From Siphlonurus alternatus (lineage: Eukaryota > Arthropoda > Insecta > Ephemeroptera > Siphlonuridae): a DNA stretch of 64,000 nt. Location: assembly GCA_949825025.1 (NCBI GenBank), contig OX463780.1:43194979-43258978 (forward strand), written 5' to 3'. The translations under genes and the position numbers were made by a program. The notes beneath the pieces are model-generated. The model was not told the origin of the DNA. It worked only from the letters and a program-made list of their open reading frames with translations, and made no database searches. This document shows, one piece after another, positions 39,511 to 52,612 of the stretch (position 1 is the first letter of the stretch; each line of letters begins with the position of its first letter).

Positions 39511-39578
39511 CACTAGCACCCGCCCTATTGGACTGGTCTATCAAAGGTTGTACGATTCTCCGTCTCGCATTTATAAAC
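39511..39578 (-). CDS. hth: homothorax homeodomain helix-3 exon, version B (68 nt)
   Basis: This is a duplicate of the helix-3 exon lying just upstream of version A in the transcript. It also begins with the last base of the W48 codon. It reads [19 protein letters not shown] followed by an extra G-A-S and ends in the same phase (AGTG|GTAAGTG). The acceptor is TTTCCACCAG|G after a T-rich tract. All DNA-contact residues (I50, N51, R53, R55) are intact. Against version A there is one substitution (M to L after the homeodomain) and the three-residue extension. Thirteen of the 19 shared codons differ and 12 of those changes are synonymous, so the copy is old and has been held by purifying selection. 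It is not a pseudo-exon: both splice sites and the frame are intact. The partner-exon arrangement predicts mutually exclusive splicing; expression is not shown by the sequence. Confidence 0.9.
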
Positions 39579-40329
39579 CTGGTGGAAACAAACAAATAAA
39601 CTAAATGTTAAGAAGGTGTTACATTTGTTATAAACAAACAGATTTATTCTTCTGCTTCATCAGCACACCGCCTTGGCTGTAAATTTACATCATTGCTAAT
39701 TAAGTCAGATTTTAGTAGAGATAACTTCAGATGGAACGCAAGGACTTGAGAGATCCTGGTAGTACCAACTTAACCTGATGATGACTTTATAACCGCTTGA
39801 ACTAAAGAATTGAAATAAGCTGCACTGCTGCGACATCATCGGGGAAAATTGGTACCTCAGTTTCCAAAAAAGCCAGATATCTTGAATTTTCGTTGTTTTT
39901 GTTTCAATTTAAAACTATAGAGAAAAAGCACCTCTCTATCAGCTATCTTGCATTTCCATCTAAATATAAGCCCACTTATATATGAATTTCAATAACATTA
40001 TAGTGTTAATTTAAAAAACAAAGTTAGTACAAAATTATTAATACTCTTATATTTTAACACTTACCTTTTTGAATGAAGTTTCATCATTAAATTCCTTGGT
40101 TACATGTTATTATATCTGAAATTTCTCTAGTATATCTAATAATTCATTCATACACATACACTCATATATTTAAGAACTCATAGCATATCATCATAAATTG
40201 CTTGTAAAGTAGGCTATCTTAATATGATGCTTGTCAACAGGGTTTCATACTTGGCCGATGATCAAAGAGAAAAACTCACTCACTCTCTAAGCTTGTGAGT
40301 GTTGAGGAATGTTGTCACGAACTTTTTAA

Positions 40330-40332
<3 letters not shown>

Positions 40333-40400
<68 letters not shown>
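40333..40400. repeat. (CT)n microsatellite, 68 bp
   Basis: A CT tract about 0.75 kb upstream of exon B in the hth transcript, where it reads as (GA)n. Confidence 0.97.
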
Positions 40401-40401
<1 letters not shown>

Positions 40402-40638
40402 GCTCAACTGATGCATAAAGAAAAGAGAGAAGTAAAACAGAAAAATTTAGAACTAGACATACTAGACAGCTGGATTGTATTTTTAGTAAAGTATAACCCA
40501 CCCACTTTTACACACTTGCAAAAATGGGTGACAACAAACAAACCTTTAAAAAAATATATATAAACTATAACTATAACATAAAAATATTTTTTAAATAAAG
40601 AAATGTCACTTTACAGTCAAAGAAACTATTAACAGATG

Positions 40639-40834
40639 TTAGGGCTGTCTCACATAGAATCGCATGATTTCGAAGCTTATATGATAAAAAAAAAATTAAT
40701 TAACCTATTCAATGAGGTATACGCGCGCACACAGTTTCGTATCATATCACATGCGATAGTACGTTTCTCATTTAGAACTGGTTCTAAATTTTTATCATAC
40801 GATGCGATACGAAGGCAGTGTGCGACCTCCCTAA
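40639..40834. mobile_element. short inverted-repeat element (TTAGGG...CCCTAA ends)
   Basis: The left end TTAGGGCTGTCTCACATAGA and the right end (reverse complement TTAGGGAGGTCGCACACTGC) are related. The inner motifs ATCGCATGAT and ATCATACGATGCGAT pair. There is no clear target duplication. The element lies 1 kb upstream of exon B. Confidence 0.6.
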
Positions 40835-42904
40835 AAATGGCTGGTATATATTTTGTACTGAGGTCACACATAGGAACTGCTGACCCCTGCTTACAATTAG
40901 ACCATAATAACTATAAGTAGAGGGTGGTAAGACTGGAGGCCAGACGGGGGAGGTTGTTGCACCGTCGTCTGCAGCAAAAGCTTCTCATGTCAGCTGCAAG
41001 TGACAAGTCTGTGATCACAGTTCGCTCTGAGGGGAGGGCGCACCAGTGAGGGGAGGGTGAGAGAAAACGAACATGATTTCAACCCCATCAACTCAAAACT
41101 CAGCTCTTATGTATAAGAAGAAAAAAAAAATCATTTATATATTACACCCCCTTAAATATAAGCACGCTCTGTTTAATATAATTCAAAAAAAAAAATATAT
41201 ATTTTTTTTTTCTTTTCATAAGTCAAAAAAATAAATATTTAACAAAAAAAGAATTTGTTGTTTTCATAGTACGTTAATTACAAAATCGATATTTAAAATA
41301 TAATATATATATATAATATAAAGTACATATAACGCGTCGTGTGACTCAAATTATAATAATAATAGAGTTACAGATTTTCATCTCTTTGGTGTAGGAATAA
41401 ATAATTTTTTTTTTTTATCCAAGGGGGGTATACTGTAATAGTTGGGGGGTCTCACGGGTGTATGCATGCCGTTTCCTGATGAATATAAAGCTTTATCAGA
41501 GTTTTCAGGTGATGAAAGAAAAACCACAGGCTGGCTACTTTTTTATCTCTTGCCCCAGTAACACAGGTCTTCATTTAGCCTTGCACCCCCCCCCTCCCCT
41601 CCACGCTACTGTGTTTGTGTGTGGGGGCTTGATGAATAATACGTTTTATTCATGGTTCAACCCCCCGATATAAATTATTTAGACAACCTGGGGGTAAGCA
41701 TATGTAATCAGATTTATCTAAACAATACACAATCGATAATAACATATGTTTATTATTATATATATGAAAAATATCTAAAAATAAATAAAAAGTGTGTTTC
41801 AATTATATAAACAATTCCTATTTTCATATTATATAATTAAAAATTACAACATAATGAAGTTATTAATAATTACAGTTGTAATAAAGTACAGAAAATATGC
41901 AGAAAAAAAATACATAAAAATGTGAAATAATGAGATATAAAAAAATTCTAATTAAGTTGTATAATAAAGTGACATTTGCTCGGGGCGTGCTGACTACCCC
42001 CCAAAGCCCCGCCCCCGCCACACCCTCTTTTTACTCTCCCACTGACACGCGAGGCCTCAGGTCAGATAACCACCCGTCAATCCTTTCCTCTAATCTCTTC
42101 CTAAACAACCCTTCTTCCCACCCCTTTAAAATTGTCCTTAAAAAAATCTGCCATTACTGTTTAATTCCCTATACGACGTGGTATATAATATATTTTATAA
42201 GTTTTATGACCCATTCAAAGAATAAAGTTATAACCTAACAAGACATTATCGTTCTCTTTTCATATCTCTTGCACACTGCAATTTTTTTTTTCTCTGCTCG
42301 CTCAATCTCAGTATGATGAGATAAAGAAGAATATTTTTATGAATATTACTAAAAAAAAAAAAAAAAAAAAGGAGAAATTTAAAGCTTATGAAAGGCATGC
42401 CTGTTGATAGGTATAATGGCACATAAGGGAGCGAAATGTTGTAAAAAAAATATATATACAGGCAAGTTTTTTTTTTTTTTTTTTAAACTGCCAGCCTTAA
42501 TCATTTCTATATGCATTATAGCACCATGTTCGTATTTATCTCTATGTAGGCTATTTCTTATATATAGTCTATATAATATACAACACGTATATATATATGT
42601 ATAAGAGTCATAAAAAATAGACCAAAAAACATTGCACACAACGGTCATGATCATATTGAGAGAGAATAGGAAATAGAGAAAAATAATATGAACATGTCGA
42701 AATAAAAGTTATTACAAAAGAATACTATCAAGGAAGAAAAAATAAAAATAAGAGTGAAAGAGCTTTTAAAAACATCTGCAGTGTTCTTTAAGGTGTGATT
42801 ACCAGGTTGTAAAAATATATATGGTACATAAAAAATACGATTTTTATATAAAGACAAAAAAAATAAAAAGAAAAGAGAGAGAAAAGGATGTGGTATAGAA
42901 TACA

Positions 42905-43080
42905 GAGTACGCTCCTCGATCTTCAAGACGTACGAGAGAAAGAGCGATCAGTCGGGTGAAAACCCAATCGCTTCCGGTGTCCAAGTGTATTAGCGTGCAA
43001 GAAGGCTTGATGCGAAGTGACAACCGCCGTGGAGGGTCTATTAAAGCTTCCCTTGTACACGTGTGACGTCACACCTTTAT
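42905..43080. promoter_or_regulatory. GC-richer island with an extended CRE palindrome
   Basis: GTGTGACGTCACAC (43061-43074) is a 14-bp perfect palindrome centred on TGACGTCA. It lies inside the hth intron beside a (TA)n tract at 43078-43097. Confidence 0.35.
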
Positions 43081-46000
43081 ATATATATATATATATGCTA
43101 CATTTCACTCCATCTAATCAGCTTAAATATTAATCTAACAAAAATAGATTGATTTAAAAGATAATTAAATTTTACTGAAAAACGTAATTTTCAATAGATG
43201 TTCTTTTTAAATTATGAACAATTATATAGCTGTTATTTCTATATTAAAAATTCTCTAATTATTAGGAACAACCCTTATTTTATTAAAACATGATTATAAA
43301 ATGATTTTGAATAAAACTTTAGAGGGTTAAAATTATACATTTGAAATTAGTATAAATGAAGAAAAGGGGTTGAATAAGAGAGGTGGGGGGAATATATAGA
43401 AATGAAAAAAATAAAGAGATAGGGGGTGGGTGGAAGGATAAGAAGAGTAAGGGTTGGAAGGGGATGTTTTTCTGGACAATTTGTTCATGGGAACATTAAT
43501 CACACGTCATGCTCGGGTGGTGGTGCCTGCTGCTGCCGCCTCCTCTTTGTGAGATCAGATACAGCGCTACTGTTATGATGCTGACTATATGAGGGGGTGG
43601 GGGGGGGGGTAGTTCCCAAAGTTCAAACACATCGAGCAGTCACACCGGCAAGCTGTCGACAACATCAGCACAACTGCAGCACTACAGCCTCCTCAATTTT
43701 GATGAGTCTGACCTATGTGCTATAATATATTGTAGAGGGAAATAATAATAGCAAGTCTCCATGAAGAAAACGTGTCGACTGAAAATGGTAACAGCTGGGA
43801 ACTTATATAATATAGTGAGGTACGTAATAGTCAAGAAAATAACAGACTATACTTCATTCCATTTACACTATCTTTTTTTTTTTTACTCACTCATATTTCG
43901 TCTCTTTTTTTTTTAAAAAGAACATAAAACTTGAATGGGTGCTTTTAGAATGAAGTTTTACAGAAAAACCTACAATTCATATTTATTGTTGACATGTTAG
44001 TCAATGAAATGGTTCACCCAACGTCGTAAGAATATTAGAAGACAAATTTTGTTGATCTTCTCTTATATTATTATTAGAGTATTGCTTATGTGACAAGCAT
44101 AGAAATTACATTTAAACGTTTATTATTACATTTCTGTAAGAGGGGTCAATTTCATCCCTAAAGATTTTGAAGGAAAATTACTGTAATGTCCGTCTATATG
44201 ATATAACGTAGAGTAGAGAGAAATTCGTCTTTAGAATGAACAAGTAGTTTGGTAAGCATACTCATGGGAATAATGTTTATTTACATAAACACTACCAACA
44301 GATCAGATTTTGGTGAGCTATAGAAGCAAAGACTTAAGGCTAAAACTTATACACAAGAAAATGATCGGTATTTTCTATATTATATAATACATATAGGAAG
44401 AAGAAAGCATAGTATAATATCCGCCGTGAGCAAAAACATCCCCTTGGTTTTGAAATGGTCTCATCCCCCTGGCAAAGCAGGCAGGCTGCAGTGGCCCTGC
44501 ATGGCCCATATCTGCCACTCGAATGACCACGTTGCGGAGAGAAAGGAATTATGGGCACAAGGGTCGTAAGAGCGACCGTGAGGGGATAGAGAATTGCCAG
44601 CAAGAAGATATCTAACCAAGCCTCATGCAGAGACGCCTCTTCCAACTGTCTCTATATACACTAAAGCAGTGTCATCAGCCTTAGAATATTATGACGTTAT
44701 AACAATCGAAAGATATATTACAGAAATATGTTATAAAATATAATATGATGTATGACTTACAACGGGGAAGAATTTCAAATTTATCACAAAATAGCCACAC
44801 ATGGAGTACTATAAAATAATTTATGAATTTTAATTATCATTGTAAGGCATAAAATTAAGGGAATATTAAAAACAATTACTGTTAATATTAATATTACTCG
44901 TGTAATAGATATACCATAAGTTATCATTTTATTGCATATTTAATATAATTCAATATCAATTTTTGTCATGTAAACTATATTGAAACGTGTAATTTCCGGG
45001 AATTTAAGTATTTAATTAATAAATTGGTACAATTGAAGATTACAAAAAAAATAACATTTTTCATGCACTCCAGTGTACTTCTGCTAAACAAAAGCACACA
45101 CATACGACGTTCTAAGTTTTTATTTTCAATTCTCTCCTCGTGCAGTGGCTAGAATGGTTATAGTGCGTATGTGTGTAAGGGATGCTACTACTACCACTGA
45201 AGGAGGGTGCATATAGGCCCGGCAATATAGAAGGCCATTTCCATCCCATACAGAGCTCTCCTGGGCCGTCTAGCCATTGCGGTCACACGGGACAAATCAG
45301 AAGAGCACTTTCATACATCACGTAGTCTTCAGCCTCAGAGAACTAAAAAGGGGAATAAGATCTTCGTGTGTACTACAGGGAGATAGTATATAGGAAGAGA
45401 AAAATAAATGTGATGGAAATAGAAGTTATTTATCCCATTTTAAAGTTAAGATATCTAAAATCATTAGAACTTATTACCTTTTTATATGCAACAATATAAA
45501 AACAACAAATAACAATGTGATTACAAATTATATAAATAACATTATCTTAAATCCCTCTTTTTATTTCCTGTACAATTTCCTCCCTAAAGTCATTCATTTC
45601 TAACCCTATATTTTCTCTCTCTCTTCCCCTAACTCTTCTTTAAGTCATTGCAGGACATCAGTAGTATAAAAAGGGTTAAGAGGAGGGAGCATATATATAT
45701 ATATATATATATATAGGAGTAGGGGTTGATTACGGATCGCTCTAGCTGCTGCCCATGTTGTGTGAGTAGAAACTAATGCGATTGTCAGCTTTTTTCCTTT
45801 CCCTGCTGATGTGGGAGCATACACACACATACACACACACACCGTCATATGTACAATGTGTGATGGGGAGGAGTGTTGGTAACCTAAGCCTAGTGAGCTG
45901 GAGAAAAGCAAATTGCCAGACCGATCATTAGCTAGGATTATCCTTCTCACAGAGAAAAAGTAATGGAAGGGTTAGAGAGAGCCAGAGAGAGAGTACATAC

Positions 46001-49000
46001 AAAAAAAGATGGCTGCTGACGAAGTATATAATGTTGGATGTTATATACAGGAGGGAGGGGGTGGTGTAAAAAAAAAAAGGGTAGTAGCCACAGCACAGCA
46101 ATATTGTAGCCAACACAGCAAAGAGTAGCAGACAGAGTGATGAATAATTCTCTACCAGCACTAAAGCAGCAAAATTTTGCACCAATGAGAATGTTGGATA
46201 CAACATAGACGTAGGAGAGTGACCACCACACGTAAAGAGACCAACAATCATTCATCAACTTGTGCTCTGATAGTTGCATGTGGTGTGCAGGCGGTAAACT
46301 CGCAAATGTTTGTACATGTAAACCTACACTCATTAGTAAAGTTCTGTGTTTACACCACTGTAAAGGTGATTTCAATATAATATGAGATTAAACAAAAAAT
46401 AACCTAAATAACCACAAATTGTATTGAATACCACAAAACAATTAATGTGTTTTTATTATAGGATTATATATAGAAAATATTATTACTATACTGAAATCAT
46501 TAATATTAATGTAATCACATGAACATATATATTATATCAAAATTAAAATAAAATTCAGATTACAAAAATCACTAGAGTAAACAAGTGTATTTTTTTTTTT
46601 TTCAAAGGTAATTTTCCGTCGAAGGAAAACTATTGTATATAAAAGCCTGTGTATAAGGGAGGAAGAATATACGCTAGAATTCACGCATCACCACACATCC
46701 GTTTCCGGAGTCTTGTCTCGTCTCTCTGAGGTTTTGCAATAACTACGTCACAGTCTGAGACGTTTACTACCGCCATGCAGTGTTGATCAGAGGATATGAG
46801 ATTGTGATGACCCTAGCTCCCAGAGAAAGATTCTTTAATCCAAGCCAAGCAATGGTGTGTGAAGTCAAGAGAGAACTGCATTACTGCAGTAATGACGATT
46901 TGCCCATTTCCTCGGCCGTGAGGAGGGGAAAAAAAAACAAGTAAGAGATAGAGAAAAGTAAAAGGCAAAAAGATTTCACAAACAAGAAACTTTTTTGTTA
47001 ATATAAAAGTTTTTAAAGACCAACTAGAAATTTTATATTGTACAATTTGTTGATAAAAGTGTCATTTTTATTACTATATTTCTGACATGACAAAAAATAA
47101 TAATAATAAGAAAAATAGAAAAGAGTTTAGCAAGAAAACGAGCGACAAGTACAAAAGTCGCCTAGAAAGTTATACAACCCTTAATGGCTAGAAGTAAGAA
47201 CAGTTGCATACTTTAACTTGCTGCAGGCGTGACAACTTTTTTGACGACATTTTGTTTTTTTAAAGTAAAGAAAACATAAATAAGATTATTTAAAAAAAAA
47301 AATAATACAAACAATTTAATTATAACTTTAAAAAAAAATAATGAAATTACATAATATTTTTATATAATAAATTATTTTGTTACGTTTTTGTAATAGTAAA
47401 ATAGTTTGTTGAGTATCTCAATTCTTAAAGTTATCTTACAGGGGGGGTTTAACAGCAGCAAGCAATTTTGTTCTGCCTTTTCACATCACGTGGTACATCC
47501 ATCACCATGACCCCATCTGCTAGCGACAGCGTAAAACAAGAGAGCAATTGCCTGCCGAGCCAGCAGCACTCCACTGGCTCATGGGTCCTTCCTAACGTTT
47601 CTTACTTCTTAGAGAGAAACATCAACTTCGTTGTGTTTTTTTTAATACAATTCTCTTTCCTTCTGTAACGAGTTTATATACCAAACAACAACAACAAAAA
47701 ATTCTTCATTATAAAACTACCCTTTCTATTTCTCCCTCTCTCTTCTCTCATATATACACATTATAGTGCAGTGTTTTCATCACATTCCAGCAAACACGCA
47801 AAAGAATACGATGCATTAACTGTATAAAAAAAAATATTCATTTTATATTACCATAGTGTCTATATACTGTATATACATTTTTTTTTTATAAAAATTACAA
47901 ATTCCATGCAAAATCCTATATATTCAGGACAACAACAAGAAAAAAAATAAACCTCGTTATAGTTGATGTTAATTAATTAAAAATATTAAATATAATAAAA
48001 CTAATGAAAATGATTTTTTTTTAAGTTAAAAAATATGATGTATAATTGTATATAGAAAAAAAAATCATTGCATTAGTTTTAAATAGTTCTGAAAATCAGA
48101 AAAAGTGTAAGATTTTGTTTTGATGTGCTCTAACAGTCAGAATTAGGACCGAAAAGTACGGCCAGATTTCTCTTCCAGCTATAATCATAAAATTTAGATG
48201 TGCCCTTTTCTTGGTACAACGACAATATATTCAATGAATTTCTGATGTATTAGAAAAATCTGATAGATGTGTACAGCATGGAAATGTCGGGCAAATACAT
48301 CATTCTGACTTGACAGTGCAATTCTCTTATCTGCATCCGGAGTCTAGGGAAGCCTTGGGGAGAAAACGACAGTACAGTACCCATCAAAAATATTCGCATC
48401 TTCGCATAAAATTATTCTAAAACTTCTACTGTAAAAAAAAAAAAAATAAGCACTTTTATTATGCAGTATAAATCAAGACTTAAAAATATATATTATATAT
48501 ATAAGTAAAAAAAAAAACTATAATCTTTTTTATTGATACTTAAAAAAATATATATGATAAAAAAAATCACTGTTCTTTTAAATTAATAGTAAGTGAAAAT
48601 AGTATAATAAAACCAAGAAAAGAATTAAAAATAAAAATAACGCCTCACTTTTTTTTATGTGAAGTTAAATGTTCGTTGATGGCTACTGTTAGAGATAACA
48701 TTTGATGACTACTAAAAGATGCTCCTTATAGACTAAAACTTTTTTTTTTTTTTTGTCTACACTTATAGCTAACCTTAAATAAAAACCAGTTTAGTACTAT
48801 TAAATAGTCAACGCTTGTATGTGAACTTCTGATACGTATATATAATAAAAACACACCCTCGCAATATCTACCACATTGCTATACTGTGGCTATCTTTCAA
48901 ATACACAAAAATAAAAAATAAAATGAAAAATGAGGTGTTATACATCGTTATACATTTCATGACAGTTTATAGGGCGGGAGAATTCAAATCATTTCCAATG

Positions 49001-51544
49001 TTGACGGCTTATACGCGGGCTTGTATGTATAGTTATATTTTCAATTCCATTAAATTTATTGCAGCTTAAAATCAAATGATTGTAATACCTAATAATTCAA
49101 AAAATAATATTTTAAATAAACCTTTTTATAATTAACGCTCGTATATAAAAAAAGTTTATAAATGATATAATAAAATTAATATTGATAAATAATTAACGAT
49201 TTAATTACATTACAACTCAATTTACATTTTATATTAAATTATTTATTATTTAAAACTATGAAAATTAAATTTTGTATGTTTATAATAGGTAAAAATTAAT
49301 ACAATTAAAAAACTGTTTATTATTATAATCCAATTATTAATTTAATGGGTGATGTATAATAAATAGAGAATAAATTTTATAGTAAAATATTAGCAAATAA
49401 ATCATCAATTAAGGTATACACAAAAAGCGAAGCGAGAATTTTAAACCAGTTAATGTTGTTAAATTATAAAGCCCTTTTTTATTTTTTACATTTAATCTGT
49501 TTGATTGGAGGAATAAATGCCACAATAAATAAACTGATTGGGTAATGTTGGAGAAGATTCTTGGCTACCACTTCTTAGAACAATTAAGAACAGATAAAGG
49601 ACTTTTTTTAATGTATAGAGGACACAATTTGGAAGTCAAGTCCGTGAAAGAAAATTCTCCTCGGGTATTCAATCTTTATTACATAGGCAAAACGAAACGT
49701 TTCTATATCATTTTATCTAATAAAAAACATTTTAAACCAATCAAAAGTTGTACGTAAGAATTTTGTTTGATTGGTTTAAAAGATTTTTAAAACTGATATT
49801 TTTTTTTAAGTTCATTAAAAAGAAATTCTTTTACAGCGATAGATTCATTTTTTTTTTTTATTATTATACAAATGGGAGTTTAGATTTTATCAATATTATT
49901 ATTATTATGGTAGAGTGACTTATACGTTTTAACGCTTACCAATGTGTAATTTCGTTTCCTATAATAATAATAATAATAATGATGATGATAATAATAAAGA
50001 GGTATTTTAGGTAGTTAAAGTAGCCAATTTACTGTTAAATATATTATACTTATATAAAAATTTAACTTTAAAATTACATTGTAATGATTGCAAAAATTCT
50101 TATATAACAATACATATAAAAAAATAACTCTTATACTTTTAATGGACACCATATTGAAATTCTTTTTATAAAACTTATGTACGATTTTAAATATATATAT
50201 ATTTTTTTTCAGCCTTAGGTTATCACGATTTCAATGTAAAAGAGAGTAACAAAAATATTTTTACTATTTTTATATTCTAGTTCTATTGCTCAACACTATA
50301 ATCATATATCTCACCATTTCTCCCCCTCAACAATAATAAAAAAAAATATCTATACAAAAATAATGAGTTGAGCAGCGTAAGATTTTTTAAGTATATTAAG
50401 AATGTTAGTGTAAAAAACACTTTATATAGATAGCAATAATAAAGATGGCGGTAGTAAAGTCGAGATTTCTATCACATGATCCTCCGCCCATCTGATTATC
50501 ATTTTATGCTGAGCAGCCTACTATATGTAGTATAGATGGAGGAGAAAATTAGCATGTACCAGTTTTACCGCCGCGTGCTTCAACCACAATCCATGTTAAT
50601 AAATACCATGCATGGTGGCGGCACCTATAATACTTGCATCACTAACATGACAGCTAGCTTGATTTCATGATAATAATGTTAACATATATGCAAAATTTGC
50701 AATTTTTTTTAAGATAAAAATATATATGTATAATATATGTCAGTTTATATATACAAAAAATGTTGTAATCATTATTTTTAATATAAATTTTTGTCCATTT
50801 TTTTAAAACAAAGGATCATATAATAATAAACTGTCCCCTATGTACAAAAAAAAATCCTTAACTTTTAGTTAATATTTTGTGATATGTATAAAAAAAAAAA
50901 TCTGGAGGCAAATATACATTTTTAATTTTTGGGGTGATGTAAGTTGAATTCTAACATATAATATAACATGATGTATTCACACAATAGCTTGCAAGATTAG
51001 AATGTGGTATTGCAACAACAATATATAATAACGACAATAACGCCATGTCGAGAGTGAGGGGTTACAAGAATAAGAATAACACATACACGAGAGTATATAT
51101 ATATATTATATAATTCTCCAAGCCACCCCCGCATATTCACCACCTCCTAACATAGCTGCAACCAACCGCACAACTATGTACGAACGTTATAATATACATG
51201 ACATGAAGGCGTCAGCATATTTCACGCTGGCTGCAACCATTGTTCGCGCCATTGTTATCACGTATTGCATTGTTGTCAAGGGGGTGTGCACTCTAGAAAA
51301 TATATAAGAGGAAAATTGGGGTAGGGGGAGAAAAAAAAATAATTCGCTTCGTGCTTGAGAAAACTCCCTTATGTATTTTTACTATTATATTAATATTTTT
51401 TTTTTGCACATGTTTTTTTTTTTTATTAATTTTTGTATAACTACTAATTACATGTTTTTATATATTTAAGACTGATGTAAATTTAAGATAAATGACTTAC
51501 AAAAAATTGTATAATACAATCTTGTTTTAAATAACATTTTTTAA

Positions 51545-51929
51545 GGGTAAGATAACACGAACAATCGATTGTTGGTAGTCCCATTTGAATAACATGTAAA
51601 CCTTAGCAACCTCATAATAATTCTGAATTTTTTTTTAGTGACAGTTCTTGGCATTAAAAAAATATGGAGAAAATTTCAAAACAATCGGACGATCCAATTT
51701 TTTTAAATTAATTTTTTAAATTTTCAGTATAGGGCTTTCCCATGGAGACCGAAACTAAAAAATTAATTTAAAAAAATTGGATCGTCCGATTGTTTTGAAA
51801 TTTTCTCCATATTTTTTTAATGCCAAGAACTGTCTCTCAAAAAAAATTCAGAATCATTATGAGGTTGCTAAGGTTTACATGTTAATCAAATGGGACTAAC
51901 AGCAATCGATTGTTCGTGTTATCTTACCC
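51545..51929. mobile_element. palindromic MITE with TTAA flanks (piggyBac-like target)
   Basis: This 385-bp element is almost entirely two long inverted arms of about 180 bp. It begins GGGTAAGATAACACGAACAA and ends with the reverse complement. The arms share, for example, ATCGGACGATCCAATTTTTT. A short non-paired centre contains GGGCTTTCCCATGGAGACC. It is bordered on both sides by TTAA (51541-51544 and 51930-51933), the target duplicated by piggyBac-type transposases. It carries no coding capacity, so it is a non-autonomous element inserted in the hth intron. The terminal GGG is not the CCC start usual for piggyBac, so the superfamily is uncertain. Confidence 0.8.
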
Positions 51930-52580
51930 TTAATGAAATAATGAGTATAACACACAGGTGCAAAGCGATGGAAAATTATAATAGGAAGTTTACGCTTTTG
52001 AATTCTACAGTGCGAAAATTATTATTATAAAGATGAATGATAAGATCTATAATATTTTTTTTATACATTAAGGATACTTAATAAGTGAATGACATAAGAG
52101 TTTTTTTTATTTCATTATTATATAAATGTATAAAAGGATGTTATTTTTGCTATATGAATAAGTATAAATAATGAACTCTTTCCTATCATCATAAAAGCCG
52201 CATGTAGTTTTATATCATTCAAAAATTTAAACACATCACTTATTATATATAAAAGTAGAAGTATATAGAAGAAAAAAAATCTTAAAAAAAGAAACCTTTT
52301 TTTCTTTTCTTTCTATTGATAATATTAACTTCTTTTTAACTTCATATATGCCCACCCACAGACTTATAGAGAAAAAAAACACAAACGTTTTACTAACGAG
52401 ACGTGTCAAATAATAATAATTCTTTTCATTCACATAAATCATCAGTCATTCCATTCACTTGCTAATTAGATCAATACTATCAGCTGATTACCTTACCTTA
52501 TGTTAACGTTGTATCATGTCCGTACCGATTTATTGAGCACATAAGAATCACAACACATAGAGAGTTGAGAAGAACGTGAC

Positions 52581-52612
52581 ACTTACCTGCAACAAAAAAG
52601 AGACAACAAAAA
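52581..52612 (-). other. hth: recursive splice (ratchet) site in the large hth intron
   Basis: On the minus strand a pyrimidine-rich run (TGTCTCTTTTTTGTTGCAG) is followed directly by GTAAGTGTC. The junction is between 52587 and 52586. A 3' splice site fused to a 5' splice site, CAG|GTAAGT with a pyrimidine tract, is the defining consensus of zero-nucleotide-exon recursive splicing known from long Drosophila introns. It lies 13 kb upstream of exon B on the gene's own strand and is the only such match I found among the CTTACCT occurrences in the window. It could also be the start of a short unannotated exon or a chance match. Confidence 0.72.

Larger units (their letters stand above)
39579..52580 (-). 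other. hth: hth large intron, part between exon B and the ratchet site
   Basis: This is AT-rich non-coding DNA. It contains a (CT)n tract at 40333-40400, an inverted-repeat element at 40639-40834 and a long palindromic element at 51545-51929. GC-richer islands lie near 40915-41095, 41980-42130, 42905-43080 (with TGACGTCA at 43064), 43490-43710, 44430-44650, 45125-45345, 46690-46910, 47490-47610 and 51030-51290. An (AC)n-like tract lies at 45821-45842 and an (AT)n tract at about 45690-45714. The longest open frame (45947-46375, minus, 142 codons) has no recognisable domain. About 47.7-51.0 kb is especially AT-rich with little structure apart from (ATA)n/(GAT)n triplets at 49960-49996. Confidence 0.6.

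Noticed and set aside
40066..40116. Possible 51-nt exon (TTTCAG| ... AAAAG|GTAAGTG) on the minus strand upstream of exon B
   Set aside because: Both splice sites look plausible, but joining it after the W48 half-codon TG gives an immediate TGA, and the other frames have stops. It could only be a decay exon, for which there is no other evidence.
44340..44645. 101-codon minus-strand open frame in a GC-richer island
   Set aside because: No recognised domain; openness is explained by the local base composition. No hth-compatible splice sites bound it.
45947..46375. 142-codon minus-strand open frame, the longest in the window
   Set aside because: No recognised domain, Phe/Leu/Ser-rich translation typical of chance frames, a competing overlapping frame in the same region, and no splice context with hth.
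49545..49757. 70-codon plus-strand open frame (MLEKILGYHFLEQLR start)
   Set aside because: It reads more protein-like than most frames here, but no family is recognised and no neighbouring exon or repeat supports it. At best it is a decayed transposon fragment.
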